Below, one piece after another: positions 20,171 through 31,887 of a DNA stretch of 64,000 nucleotides. Location of the stretch: contig JAMXDE010000022.1 of NCBI GenBank assembly GCA_026770025.1, positions 372,001 through 436,000 on the forward strand, read 5' to 3'. How positions within the stretch are numbered: position 1 is the first letter of the stretch; every line of letters begins with the position of its first letter. The notes under the pieces were generated by a model that was not told the origin of the DNA, searched no databases, and saw nothing but the letters and a program-made list of their open reading frames with translations. Source of the DNA: Craspedostauros australis. Lineage: Eukaryota; Bacillariophyta; Bacillariophyceae; Mastogloiales; Achnanthaceae. The translations under genes were made by a program, and so were the position numbers.

Positions 20171-21730
20171 ATGCCCAGCTCAAAAACCACGAAATTGAGG
20201 CTGCTCGATGCGGCAGAGAAAGGTGATCTTGAAGCTCTCAAGAAATGGCGAGCTCAGAATCGACATACATCCGTCAACGCGATCCGATCGGCGGACAGCT
20301 ACGCAACGCCGTTGCACAATGCGTGTAAGGGAGATAAGCTCGCCGCTGTTCAATTCTTGATAACGTCGTGCGATGCGGATCTCACTTCCCGGAACAAGAA
20401 GGGCTGCACCCCGCTGCACGTGTCTTGCCGAGCAGGAGCGTTGTCAGTGCTCAAATACCTCGTTGAAGTACACCAAGTGGACATCACCGCGCGCAACGAA
20501 TCGGGAAAGACCGCGTTCCAAGTGGCATGCGGATACAACAGAATTGCTTGCATGAAATATTTGGTGGAGTCCTGCTCAGCAGACGCCAATCTTCAGAACA
20601 GCAAGGGCGACACTCCGCTCCACGACGCGTGCAGATTCAATCGTTTCACGGTCGTCAAGTACCTCGTCGAATCCTGCGGTTGTAACGTAGATATTCGAAA
20701 CAACTTCGGCGACACACCGATGGACCTTGCGAGAATGCGCAAAAATGAAAGAGTCATCGAGTATCTGCAAACCAAGTGCGGAACTTCGCAGGTGGGGCAG
20801 CCAAAACGGATGTCAACGACGAAGGCCAACAAGACCAACCAGGCAAACCCGAAGCATCAGCGCCATCGTCGTCAGCACGATTCAAGTAGTTCAGAGTACG
20901 AAGCAACATGGGCATCCAATATCAACGTAAACCATGACAGACTCAGGGCTCTTAAGCATCAGTTCGCTGCGGATCTCACACTCTTGGTAGGACACGTCGA
21001 TGAACGACAGATGATCAAGGTTAACAGCGGAGTTCTGCTCACCGCCGTTCCTGGCATCGAAGCGGTCCTCGATCAAGGAATCGTTGATCAGTCCACTGCT
21101 CTCCAGTTCGACACCAAAAGCAACACCACCATCGCCACCACAACAAACACCATCATCTTGCTCCCGGACAACAAGCCGAAAGACGTCAAGAACATCCTCC
21201 GATTCATCTATGGCAACGATACTTCCTTCTTGCGACAAGATGGTGTCACACAGCAAGACCTCCTGGACCTCATTCCTGTCGCAACCACATTCCGCTGCTG
21301 GAAACTCAAGCTCATCATCGAAGCCACCCTCATCCGCAAGCATATGACACAAGAGACTCTCGTCGATCTGCTCGTCTTCGCTGAACAACACGGATGCTTC
21401 ATGCTGAAGGATGCCGGTGTTCGCAAGGCTGCCCAAGACACATCGGCCCTGTTCTGCCATCCCAAGTTTGGTCTCCTCGTGGGACACACTGAGTTGTTGG
21501 CAGAGATCCGCAGTCAATTCGATGACAGCAACACATCTCCTGGTGCCAACAGCATGCATGAGGATGAATGGAGTCGCATGTCGGTGGGGGAGCTGTACAA
21601 GGAGCTGTTCAAGCAGGGGCATGAGCTGCTGACGGTCGACTTGGACCGTGCGTCGTTGTTGGAGATGGTTCGTGCTGTGAAGAGCAACAGTACATCACTC
21701 GAATCAGTGGATGAATGGGTGAATGAATGA
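20171..21730 (+). CDS. Ankyrin-repeat and BTB/POZ domain protein
   Basis: A 519-residue single-exon protein. Residues 1-205 hold about five ankyrin repeats with the usual TPLH consensus: ATPLHNACKGDKLAAVQFLI, CTPLHVSCRAGALSVLKYLV, KTAFQVACGYNRIACMKYLV, DTPLHDACRFNRFTVVKYLV and DTPMDLARMRKNERVIEYL. A basic Thr/Lys/Gln linker follows. From about residue 255 comes a BTB/POZ-like domain: ADLTLLVG, then VNSGVLLTAVPG, PKDVKNILRFIYGND and a helical extension with LLVFAEQHGCFMLKDAG. ANK-BTB proteins are typically Cullin-3 substrate adaptors or transcription cofactors (NPR1 and BTBD11 type). The ankyrin-first order differs from plant NPR1, which has BTB first. The substrate is unknown. Confidence 0.88.
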   Translation: MPSSKTTKLRLLDAAEKGDLEALKKWRAQNRHTSVNAIRSADSYATPLHNACKGDKLAAVQFLITSCDADLTSRNKKGCTPLHVSCRAGALSVLKYLVEVHQVDITARNESGKTAFQVACGYNRIACMKYLVESCSADANLQNSKGDTPLHDACRFNRFTVVKYLVESCGCNVDIRNNFGDTPMDLARMRKNERVIEYLQTKCGTSQVGQPKRMSTTKANKTNQANPKHQRHRRQHDSSSSEYEATWASNINVNHDRLRALKHQFAADLTLLVGHVDERQMIKVNSGVLLTAVPGIEAVLDQGIVDQSTALQFDTKSNTTIATTTNTIILLPDNKPKDVKNILRFIYGNDTSFLRQDGVTQQDLLDLIPVATTFRCWKLKLIIEATLIRKHMTQETLVDLLVFAEQHGCFMLKDAGVRKAAQDTSALFCHPKFGLLVGHTELLAEIRSQFDDSNTSPGANSMHEDEWSRMSVGELYKELFKQGHELLTVDLDRASLLEMVRAVKSNSTSLESVDEWVNE

Positions 21731-22106
21731 GTGAGTGAGTGCGAGATGAAGGACAACCAGAGTGCACACAGAGGAAGGAAAGAGTCGTCAGAGACACCAG
21801 AGAAGGTTAGCATTCTGAGTCTGAAGCGTATCGAACACAAACTTGCAAGACAGCATGCCTCCTTGAGAGAGCGCATGGCACAAGCGTCGGCATAAGAATA
21901 AGCACTAATCCATACAAGTAGAGGATGAAAGAGCAGGCTGAATGTGAATGTTGTATCGCATTGTATGTATTACCACAGATACCAGTACTCGTACTGGCGG
22001 GTGAAGTTCCCGAGGGAAGGAGAGCTCTGCCTCGCAATTGGGCTTCCTCAAAGGAAGCCCTTCGAGAAAGTAGTACCTCGCTTGTTTGCATGTTTGTTTC
22101 TGCAGC
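21731..22106. other. Intergenic between convergent genes
   Basis: No gene seen. This is the 3' flank of the ankyrin-BTB gene and of the Patched-like gene. A short GAGTGAGTGAGTG run follows the stop codon. An inverted repeat GGGCTTCCT...AGGAAGCCC at about 22040-22059 could form a 9-bp hairpin near the 3' end of the Patched-like transcript. Confidence 0.5.
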
Positions 22107-25100
22107 TTAGTAAGTCTGCACGCGCGGTTCGTCGCTGGTATCCTCTGGATTCTTTGTCTTGTCGAAGCTGGCGTCCGACCGTTCCGAGTTGTTGTTGCCG
22201 CCGCCACCGCAGCTGCCGACAATCGTGTTGTAAAGCTTGAGCGGGTCCGATGGTCCGATGCAAAGCACCAACGCGACGAAAACGATGAAGCAGCCAATTG
22301 TGGCTTGGACGACCGTCATAAATAGAATGACGGCGAACTTCTGGAAGAAGCTGATCACGGTTCCCAGCATGATGCAGGCCGATGCCAGTGTTGTGAAGGC
22401 ACCAGCGAGGATGGATGGACCCATGTAGATCAGGGCAAACTTCGTGCGTTCTTCCCGCGACACTTCACCTTCCTTCGAGGCGTAGGCATGGCTGAAATGG
22501 AGCACGAAGTCACATGAGATACCGATGAGGATGGCGAAGCAGATGGACTCAAGGAAACCAAGCGTCCATCCAAGAGACACCAATGTGGCTGTGACGGATA
22601 CTAGGACGTAGGCGACTGTGGAGGTAGAGAAGAGAGTCAAGACGAGGGATCTTGATGTCAGCAGGAGCATGGCTGCGGCGGCACCCAAAGCGATGCCGGC
22701 AGATCCATACGCCGTTGCAAGCATCTTTCCGTTGGTGTCGTACCACCAGAAATCTTCGGACGAGAAGAACGCTCTTCTCGCTTCACGCGGCGCTTCGTTG
22801 TTCATCATCTTCATCCAGTCTTCGATCTCGTTCCATTCGTCATCGAGCACGTCGTACGGGTCGTCATATCGGACCCCGGATCCGAATGCGAAGATGATGA
22901 TCTCGACCTTGCTGTTGCGGATGAGGACGTTGTTGTCAGCAGAATACAGCGTCCAGGCCTCGATGCAGGCATCGAATTTGTCAGATGCCATTGGCACACC
23001 TGTGGCGCCATCGCAATTCTCTGTGTATGAGGCAACTGGCGTGTCTGATCCGCTCTGATCAACCAACCACTCATGGAACTGGTTGATGGAGCATTTGTAC
23101 TCCTTGTTTGGCTTGTCGGCGAAGTCCTTTGCGAACATGGCGTCGCAGAATCCAAGAAGGTGCTCCTGTGCCTCCGTCGTGGATGGGTCGAAGCTGGAAT
23201 CCAATTCGAGTGTGGACCATTCGTCGGGGTTGTCTGCGTAAGCACATGGGCAGGGGTAAGGGCAAGCGCGAGAACAAGGATGGTAGAATGAAATGGTGGA
23301 TAGTGCATGTGGCATTCGGGTGGAAACATGATGCAAGAAGAGAACAGATGTTGGGAAGGTGAGATGGATGCGGGTCGATACTCGAACATCACAAGATGCC
23401 TGGTCTGTGCAGTCATGGTTCCCGCGGCATGCGTGTTCCCGTTGAATGTTGCCATCGTCGGCATCGTTGGCATCATCATTTTCACAATGAGCACGAGTGA
23501 TTGTTAACTTACTGTGATCGCCTGTATCGGCCGGATTGACTCCCCAAATAACGTAGGCTGTGCTGCCTCCAGATCTGTCGAGCTGATCGTACAAGGTCTT
23601 CTGTCTCCAAACGTAGTTGGCTTCAAATTCGTAGCTCTCGTCCAGGAGGCGAACATCGGACGAGGTTGGAAGTTCCAGCGTTGATGCGAAGTACGTGGTG
23701 ATGCCGAATGCTGCCACACTCGCGAGCAGGAGTACCCATCGCAACTTCGAGGCGAGGTCGAAGTACGACAGGAGTGTGCGACGAATGAACGATGGTCGTT
23801 CGTCGGCCTCGGCATCGTTGTCATCATCGTCGCTCTTTTTCGCGCAGCATCCCACGATGGAGATGCAGCAGTTCGGACGTCCATCTGGCGATGCCTGGAT
23901 GTAACGGTCGTACAAGCAAAGGGCCGGGAACACCAGGAGAACATCCATGATGTAATCAAATAGGACCAGCAATCCGCAGAAGATGGCAAACATCTTGACC
24001 GGAGCGACAGGGCAGATGGCTGTCGCGAAGAAAGCAACTGCAGTTGTGACTGTGGTGAGGAACATGGCACCGGCGGCATCCGGGAGAGCCTTGGCCGCAA
24101 CATACTCGGTGGTGGCATTTGGATGTTCCAAGCGAGTATTCTTCCATTTATCCACCGCGACGAAGACCTGTTGTCGTCGTTGTCGTTGTCGGTGGTAGCG
24201 ATTGGGTGTGTGGCGTTGGCGTAATCAGTGCGAATGTATTTGTAGAAAGGATGAGGTGGTGTGTGTGAGAGTATGCTGATGGTGGTGGAAGTTGTGGCAG
24301 CGCTGTGGTGGTGCAATGCTTGATGTATCCCATCATCATTGTCAACATAATGATTGTCATGGTCGTCATCAACGATGCAATCACATTGACAGGCATCATC
24401 GCTGTTGCGTCACTTACATCATCCGCTCCAAGAGCGAAGATCACAAACACTCCGATGAAGTTGAGGAACGGAAAGAAATCCAGTCCGATGACGAGCTTGT
24501 ACACGAAGAAGGCAAGCGGGAAGCTGAAGATGATCTGCAGCAATCCAACTCCAGTGAGGAATGGACTGCGGGTGTGGACCAAGATGGCGATCCCCACAAT
24601 GACAGCAGAAGCCATGGCCAAGGACATGTCGCGGGTCAGCATGGTGTCGACGAAGAGATTGTTGAAGTCCTCGTATTGCGTGTCGTACTTGGCGGAAATC
24701 TTGGATGATCCCCGATCGTATGACCCTTCCTTGTCGTACATGTTTTCCACGTTCTCTGTGGAGGGATATGTGACGAAGACAGTCGAGGTGTACTCGAGGA
24801 CGCCTGTCGTGTCGAAGCTTTCGTCAATGAAGGTGGTCGAGAAGCCAAATGGACAGATCTCCGGAAGCTGAGTGCTCTCGGGATCGAAGTTGGCCTTGAT
24901 CTGCTGCACGCAGCTCTTCCACGTTGCCTCGGTGTCAGCCTGGAGCGGTGCCCATGCCGTGGCAAGATCTTCGCAGGACATGGTGTGTCCATTTTCGACG
25001 TGGTAACGTGCGTAAAGGACGATGGAAGATGGCGGCGCGCATTTGGTGTTGCTTTCGCGACACTTGGAGCAGAAGTCGTTGTCCTCAAGAACCTTCTGGG

Positions 25101-25947
25101 TATTCTCCTCGGCGATGCAGAGATCCTTGAGCACCTCCGGGTGGAGGGCGGTGCCGTAGCTCGAGGAGGTCTTCCAGATGGGCCAAAGGCGAGTGTTCTC
25201 GAAGAGAGCACCTTCGGTGTACATGGTGATATCGCAATCACCCAACCAGCTGGTGAAGTCCTCCTGGAGATGGCGGGAAGGCCCCTTGGTTGCCTGGGAC
25301 GTAAGAAAATTGGCTCGGCTCTCCTGGCCATCATGTGAGACGAGGAAGCGATCCGTCTGAGGCTTGAGGAAGTCGACGAGAGAATCGGCACGAGCAGGAA
25401 AGTCGTGAACCTCCGCGAGGCGACTCTCAATGATACCGACTCCGCTGCCATCGGAAGGTGAGGCATCGACTCCGCGCAGGTTGCGGCGGCCGCCCTCATC
25501 ATCGTCATCGCCCTGTCCCTCCTGGATGTTGGTGGTGAGGTCCACCCACAGGGCTTCGTTGGCAGACGACAAGCCATCGCCGAAGGTGTTGACGAGCCCG
25601 ATCTGCGTCTGGCGGTCTGCGATGAGGGTTCCTCTCGTCGACCAACCACCGGTGTTCGCGCTGACGGAGAACTCGCCGACCACCAGGCCGATGGCGGACA
25701 CGACGATTGCGGAGATGAAGGATGCCCAGAAGTAGGCGCATGGATTGCGCGCGACGTGCTTCGCCTGTCTCTCCAGGATGCCGTTCAGATCATCCTCGGT
25801 TTCGTTGGCTTCTTCGCCGCCGTTGTTGCCGGCCGTCTTCTTCATCTCCTTCTCCGGTTGCATGTCATGATTGTCGTTGTTGTCATCAGACGAGTCATAG
25901 GACTGCGCCCGGACCTCGAAGCCGTTGCCGTTGTCGGTCTCCGCCAT
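22107..25947 (-). CDS. Patched/Dispatched-like RND permease, three exons
   Basis: Exons 25947-24418, 24167-23513 and 23233-22107 join in frame to 1,103 residues. Both introns (250 and 279 nt) have GTAAGT donors and CAG acceptors. TM1 lies at about residues 72-92, followed by a large Cys-containing ectodomain. A sterol-sensing-like membrane block comes next. It contains GADDVFVAVDKWK across the second splice junction, matching the GxDD motif of Patched and NPC1. A second ectodomain follows, then a second membrane block with GISCDFVLHFSHAY, the second RND Asp motif. The C-terminus is Ser/Asn/Asp-rich and cytosolic. Such proteins export sterols or lipids using ion gradients. The substrate is unknown, and Dispatched-like versus Patched-like cannot be settled by eye. 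The start is the ATG at MAETDNG. Confidence 0.9.
23234..23512 (-). other. Stop-free 279-nt intron of the Patched-like gene
   Basis: The donor is GTAAGT, with first base 23512, and the acceptor is GCAG at its 3' end, 23234. Its length is a multiple of three and the host frame runs through it without a stop, so retention would insert 93 residues into the ectodomain after GDH. Confidence 0.8.
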
Positions 25948-28006
25948 GGTGGTGGTGTTTCTATTGGTCTTCGTGGTGATGGGAGGGAGGGGCTTTTTGC
26001 GTTCTGTCACGATTGTGAGATTGTCTGCCTCCTATCTCTGTATCTCTCTGTATCTCTCTCTTTGGTGGTTGGAGAGAGGCGTTGGTGGGGACTTGTCGAT
26101 CGTTGTGTTGCAACGTCTCTGTCTTTTAATTTTATGATGACAGAGAACGAACAAGTCGGAGTCACCCAACAATGGAGACGGCTCTCGTCGTGCGTGTGTT
26201 GTTGTTGTTGACCGTGACCACGCAAGGAGAGGGAATGTGTGGAGCGGAGGCGTCGGAGGCTTTGCTGGAACTTCTGACCGGGACATCGCTGCGCAACTTC
26301 TGACCGGAACATTGCTGCGCGTTGAGTGGTTGTGTGTGAAGAACAGCGCGGATCAAGACGCCATGCTGCTTTTGGTAATGATCTTTTCAATTTTGCGCCG
26401 CCGCTTCCCGCGGTCACCTGCACAAGGGAGTCCCCTTCGCGACTGTCACTGGTCTACTCAACTCTGCTCAGGCGAAGTGTACCGCTCGTTGCGAAGGAAA
26501 GAACGCAGCGACGAGTCGCACCATCACAGGTCGTGGGAATGACAAACTGGAGTTGTGCGTCTGGATGTCATGACAAGAACTTCTAGGAACATTGCTCAAA
26601 CAGCGCGTTCGAAATGGGCGTTAAATGGTGCTGCCGGCGAAGGAGAAGACACTTGAGCGCACGCACCCCCGTAAAAAAAACGGATAAGTCTTGTCCGTCT
26701 TCGCTGTCCTTCCGTCGTCGTTGATCACATCGGAAGATCCAAGAGGGGTTCACGCTTGCGATGCTCGAAACGATCGTTCCATCCGGAGTCGTGTTGGGAC
26801 GAAGTGAGGAATTGGAGGCGGAAAACGGAAGTCAAGGATGATCCTGGCGGCGTTTCGTCACCTGAGGATGGAGTCGTGAACTTCACAGCGGGGAGACAGA
26901 CACAGGAAGAGGTTGGTATAGTAGTGCCTTTTCATCTTCATCCTCCGCCCTCTTCGTCGCCGACGTTTGGCTCATCAAGACGATGACGATGATCTCCATT
27001 GCGGAATAGATTTCTGTGCCTGTCTCCTCTGCATCCGTATTGCCGTGTCGCTCGACGTCCCACGACACTTTGCTCCGAACAAACAAGACCATGGATCTTG
27101 CGCACACGTTTCGGGATGAAAAGATCGCGCGATCAGTTGCGATGACCAGGAGGTGACAATGGCGCGATGGTTTCATCCTTGCCTTCTGTCCATGTTGTGG
27201 TTGGCCGCCGACCGGCGACAGAAACAGGAGGACGCTGTCAGCAGAATGCTGCTCTGCGCAGGCGAGAATAGTACCAAAAGAGTCGGGCAAGAACAAACAG
27301 GAAAAGACGGTCCACAAAGACGCTGGACTCTCCTTGTTGGATGGTTCGTTCGTCGGTCTTCGTGTTGTCGATAAGGGAGAGAAGACTGGCATGCGCGAAA
27401 GGTTCGAGATGCTCCTGCAGCTATCACACAAATAGACCGCACGCTCTCGACAACCTGCTGCTTTTGACACTCGTCATCGTGTTGCGCGTTCTTATCTGTT
27501 AGAATGGTTTTTATTGCTTTATGACGTGCACGGTGTGGTGTGGAGTGCAGAGTCTTGATTGATGATGGCCTCTTGTTCCCTTTGCCGCTGATACGTGGTT
27601 GCTGTCGGTGGTGGTCGGATGCGCTCTATCCATAGGCTCCCATGTGGTCAACGACTGTGTGTCGTTGTTGTTTGTCTCTTCGACTGCGTTTCTCCTTGTT
27701 TGCGTGCATGCATGCATGTGTTTGTATGGTAGTAGCTGTCTTTCTATCGTTATGTGCAGTCTGTCGGGTTCACGATTGTGCGTCCCCTCCTTCCTATCTT
27801 CCTGATACTTGTGGGCACGCACCTGTGCGTGCGTTCTTTTCATGTTATTGCATCTCATCTCTTTTCATTTTTCTTCTCGTTCAAAATCGCATTCATCATT
27901 TGATTGTGTTGGGTTGTATTGTATTGTGGTGTCTTTTCTTTTGTTGGGTATTATTGGTTGACTCTTGTTTGGTGGCATCAGTCGTTGCTGCTTCCATGGT
28001 CGACTC
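25948..28006. other. Long intergenic region, no supported gene
   Basis: 2.06 kb between the 5' end of the Patched-like gene and the 3' end of the RS-rich gene. A tandem duplicate of about 25 bp lies at 26264-26315 (GGAAC.T.CTGACCGG.ACAT.GCTGCGC). An A-run follows CCCCCGT at about 26672. The frame at 26883-27470 on the minus strand shows no motif. Confidence 0.45.
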
Positions 28007-30553
28007 TTACAGCTCCGTCTCGAATGGATTACGCCAGTTCGAGGAGGATCCGTTATTGTTGTTATTGCTGTTGGCGCCGCTGGCGGTGTTGTTGTTGTTG
28101 GTATTCGCAGTGTTGGTGTTGTTCGCAGTGCTGCTGTTGACGTTGGTGTTTGTGGATGATGATGGTGCTGCGTTTGCCTCGCTCGATGGTTGGGATGCTG
28201 CTGGCGCTGCTCCGCTCGCGATTGCCGATGATTCGTTGCCGCGCCCAACTTCTCGAGCACTGCTGCTGGCCTCTGCCTGCTCTGAGCGCCGACTGCCGGA
28301 ATCACCGTCGCTCTTGCGATGATCGTAATCTCGATCCCTGTCGCGGTCACCATCTCGGCGGCTATCGTTGGAACGGTTGCGACGGCGCCGGCGTTTTGAG
28401 GAGTCTCGGCTGCTCTTCTTTTTGCGCACGGATGAGGAGACGCTGCGTTCCGATCCGCTCAGAGACCCCGTCGTTGTCATCGTTGTGTTGGTTGCGGTCG
28501 TGGTGCTGCTGCTGCCGTGATTGCGACGCTTGCGCTCACGTCGTGAGGACGAACGACGGTCGCGTCGGCTTCGGCGTTCGCTGCGTCGCTTGCGATCGCG
28601 CGTGCGTTCCGCATCGCTGGAACGCTGTCGCCCATCCCCATCGGTTGTTGCATTGGCATCCGTTTGAGATCCTCCATCTCCGGTAGCGCCATCATCCTGA
28701 CTGATGTTGCTGCGGTCGTCCATCTCATCATCCTTGCTGCCACGTCGGCGTTTGTGACCGGACGTTGTCCCGGATCGACGCTTGCGGTCGTTGCTTGGAC
28801 TCAGGCTGCGATCCCGACTGCGGCTGCGACTGGATCGTCTGCGGTCGCGAGATCTCGATCGCGACCTGCTGCTGTAACGTCTGCGGCTGCTTCTGCGTCG
28901 GCTGCTGCTCCTGTACTCACTATCGTTGTCATCGATTCGGCTGCGACGTTGATCTCCGCGTCTGGAACGATCCCGATCACGTTCCGATGTGGATCGCCGA
29001 CCATTTCCCTCGTCGCGGGTGCTACTTGCCGTTGCTCCTGTTGCGTCACCTTCCTTTCGCGATGAACCCACCTGTCCCTCATACTCATACTGCTGCTGCT
29101 GCCTTTGATTGTCATGATCTGTTGGTTGCGTTCGGCCGTCGTCGTTGGATGGGCGATTGCTCGTTGAGCCGTCCACGGAAGAGTGTGGATGCTGCTGTTG
29201 CTGCTGCTGGCTTCGATTGGCGCTGCTCTGTCGCGAGTTCCGCTCATTGGACCGCGAGCGTGACGGAGAACGACGCGAATCGTACGACGCCGATCGGGAT
29301 GGACTGCGGCGACGATGATGGTCATGGTAACGCCTGCTGCCACCCCTGGATGATCTGGACCTGGATCTGGATCGCGATCTGCGTCGGTGATGGTACTGGC
29401 GGCTGCTGGATCCATGGCTTCTGCCCGGACTTCTGCTTCGACTGCGACTGGATGACAACGACCGTCTGTAATGCCGTCGATCTCCACGATCGCGGTTGTA
29501 GTACGAGTCGCCATCATCATCATTGTGCTTCGACGGGCTGTTGCGTCGACCACGTCCCCTCATGCGTCGGTCGTAGTCCCGTTCATCCGGACCGCCACCA
29601 CCACTTCCGCTACCTCTGCGAGGCCTTCCATCCCTGCCGTCCATACCTGGCCCACCTCTGTCATTACCTGCACTACGACCACCGCCACCACCACCGCCGC
29701 CGCGAGGATCACGTTCCATGGAGTACCTGTGCTCGTCGTATCTACCCTCGCCTCCGTAGTGACCTGAATCTGGCCCGTACGCACCATGATGCGATGGTGG
29801 TGGCTGTTGCATGTGCGCCGAATGTCTCATCGGCGGTGGTCCGTAGCTATTGAAATGATCGCCTGGTGGACCATAATGACCATGAAAGTCGCCAGAAAAA
29901 GGAGGCTGAGGACCTCCTCTCTCTCCACTGCCACCGCCGCCGCCACCATTGCCACCGTAGTGCATGTCATGCGGATGACCCGGATGATGATGCGGATGAA
30001 AGGGTGGGGGAGGATGACCGGGATGGTGATGCGGAGGGAATTGCGGTGGCGGCATGCGCGATGGATGGCCCATCGGGGGTCTGCCATTCGGGTTGCCACC
30101 ACGGCCACCACCACCGCCGTCTCCTCCTCTGCCGACATCTCCTCTTCCACGACGACGTCTATCTGCACCAGCACCCTTCATGCGAACGACGCTGTCATCG
30201 AAGTACCGTTTGGCTGCGTCCATACACCCGCGGTAGACCATGGCGGTGATGCCCTGGTCGATGATCTTGCGCTGCTCCTCCGTGAGATCCCTATCGTACC
30301 ATTCTGTGGAATTGACTCCGCTGGGCGTCCGAACGTTGGGCTTCCCGCCTGACCGCGATTGTCTCAGCGAAGCATCGAAGAAGGCCACCACATCGATGGG
30401 TTGCGAGGCGGGGGGCAAGGCAGATCCAGAGGATGCGGCTGCGTTCAAAGGACCTGCTGCTGCTGCTGACGACGACGAAGACGGTTGGGCTCTGTGACTT
30501 TCGTTGGCATTCGCGCCATTTTCTCTGTTCCTGCGTGAATCCCCACCGACCAT
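28007..30553 (-). CDS. RS-rich and Gly/His/Pro-rich nuclear protein, splicing-regulator-like
   Basis: An 848-residue frame from the ATG at MVGGDSRRN; the frame is open a little further upstream without another ATG. A short conserved-looking helical segment near residues 75-125 (EWYDRDLTEEQRKIIDQGI, AMVYRGCMDAAKRYFDD) is the only globular part seen. A Gly/Arg-rich segment and a His/Pro/Gly-rich segment follow. Then comes a very long arginine-serine region with RRYSSRSRSRSRDRRRSS-type runs and SR/RD dipeptides, and finally an Asn-rich tail ending NPFETEL. RS domains of this length are typical of splicing cofactors such as SRRM1/2-like proteins. No RRM is present, so RNA binding, if any, would use the RGG and RS parts. 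The specific identity is unknown. Confidence 0.75.
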   Translation of the reverse strand: MVGGDSRRNRENGANANESHRAQPSSSSSAAAAGPLNAAASSGSALPPASQPIDVVAFFDASLRQSRSGGKPNVRTPSGVNSTEWYDRDLTEEQRKIIDQGITAMVYRGCMDAAKRYFDDSVVRMKGAGADRRRRGRGDVGRGGDGGGGGRGGNPNGRPPMGHPSRMPPPQFPPHHHPGHPPPPFHPHHHPGHPHDMHYGGNGGGGGGSGERGGPQPPFSGDFHGHYGPPGDHFNSYGPPPMRHSAHMQQPPPSHHGAYGPDSGHYGGEGRYDEHRYSMERDPRGGGGGGGGRSAGNDRGGPGMDGRDGRPRRGSGSGGGGPDERDYDRRMRGRGRRNSPSKHNDDDGDSYYNRDRGDRRHYRRSLSSSRSRSRSPGRSHGSSSRQYHHRRRSRSRSRSRSSRGGSRRYHDHHRRRSPSRSASYDSRRSPSRSRSNERNSRQSSANRSQQQQQQHPHSSVDGSTSNRPSNDDGRTQPTDHDNQRQQQQYEYEGQVGSSRKEGDATGATASSTRDEGNGRRSTSERDRDRSRRGDQRRSRIDDNDSEYRSSSRRRSSRRRYSSRSRSRSRDRRRSSRSRSRDRSLSPSNDRKRRSGTTSGHKRRRGSKDDEMDDRSNISQDDGATGDGGSQTDANATTDGDGRQRSSDAERTRDRKRRSERRSRRDRRSSSRRERKRRNHGSSSTTTATNTTMTTTGSLSGSERSVSSSVRKKKSSRDSSKRRRRRNRSNDSRRDGDRDRDRDYDHRKSDGDSGSRRSEQAEASSSAREVGRGNESSAIASGAAPAASQPSSEANAAPSSSTNTNVNSSTANNTNTANTNNNNTASGANSNNNNNGSSSNWRNPFETEL

Positions 30554-31887
30554 ATCTTTCCGAAGCGCTGCCGCTGATGCAGCCACGTCAATCCTACGTA
30601 TACCACTGAGAGTACTCGTACGCTGGCGGCGATGCTATGTTTGTGTTGTGCCGTGATGTGCTGCTGTATCTTGCGTTTGGGCTGTCCTCAGTGTGGGTTG
30701 GCACGATGCGCTGGTTTTGCTTTTGTTGCAAACGTGTACGCCTGTGCCTTTTTGTTGTGTGTCTGGGTGTTGAGCTGAAATGGTCACAATGGTCTTGTTG
30801 TTGACGATACTGCCCGTGTGCAATCGTTGTTCAGGAGCAGGACGAGTCCAAAGGTGTTGCGAGAAATCGAAGTCCCAGGCGTGTTGGAGTCCCTCGTCGG
30901 CTTCGCCCTGTTGTGCCAGTTTGTGGTAGGTGTGGTAAATATCTAAAATCGGTGTTTATTCACCACGCACTTCCGTTGTTTCTAGTGTGGAATTATCCTG
31001 AACCTTGTATTTTACCGTGGCTCCTGTGTGGTTCCACGTGGAAGTAATACAACAATTCGCAACGAAGTGGAAAGAACCGGGATGAATTTGTGGCTGCCGA
31101 TGATCTTCCTCTCTCTCTCTCTCTCCTTGGTGGTGATCACCAGGTTGTTGGATGGGAGCGCCGTCGCAATACGAGTGTGCAGCGGTGGTTGGTTACCTCG
31201 ATTGTTGGCCGACCAAACCTCTTCTGAGCAGAGCTTATCGATCGTCGCGGATTGCGTGTTGCTGGTGTTGTTATTATTGTTGTTGTTGTTGTTGTTGTTG
31301 GAGAAGGATTTGTCAAACTGAACTGAGTTGAACTGAACCAGATCGAACCCTGTTGAATGACAGTGATTACGAATTGAGACGGGTTGAACCGGCGATGGTG
31401 AGGTCGATGCCTGCGTTCAGTGTGCGTCCGGTTGCGCTGGAGGAGTGGACGGCGGAGGTTGTCTCACGCAATCACTCGTTGGTGGTTGGTGGAGGAACCG
31501 ATACAGTCGGCCATCGAGACGGATCGTCAATTCGTCGTTGGTGCCGTCGTCGTTGTTCGCGTTGTTCGCGTCTGCTCTCCCTGTTCTGTCGGTGATGGTG
31601 ATGTTGGTTGGTGTTTGAGGAGGTGTTGTGTGGTGGTGGATCCTCGTCCTTGCTTTGTTGGTCTTTCCCAATGACTGAGCTGACGGCAGCGCGCCATCGC
31701 AGTCGTCTTTCGTTGGTTGGTTGGTTGGTTGGTTGGTTGTTGTGTGGGCGCAGGAAAAGATTTGATTGGATTGAGTTGTTCTGTTCAGCGGTCGGCGGAC
31801 GCACAGAGTATCGCTTTGGGTTGGATTGTAGTAGTCATTCGAGTCGTTCTTGGACTCATTTCTTTGATCGAAACAAAACGAACCACC
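30554..31887. other. Intergenic between divergent genes; microsatellites
   Basis: The shared upstream region of the RS-rich gene and the carbinolamine dehydratase gene. It contains a TC run near 31110-31126, a GTT run at about 31268-31302 and a GGTT run at about 31713-31740. No coding region is supported. Confidence 0.5.

Noticed and set aside
26883-27470. A 195-residue minus-strand frame in the 2 kb gap
   Set aside because: No motif, no plausible start context, and frames of similar length occur on the other strand.
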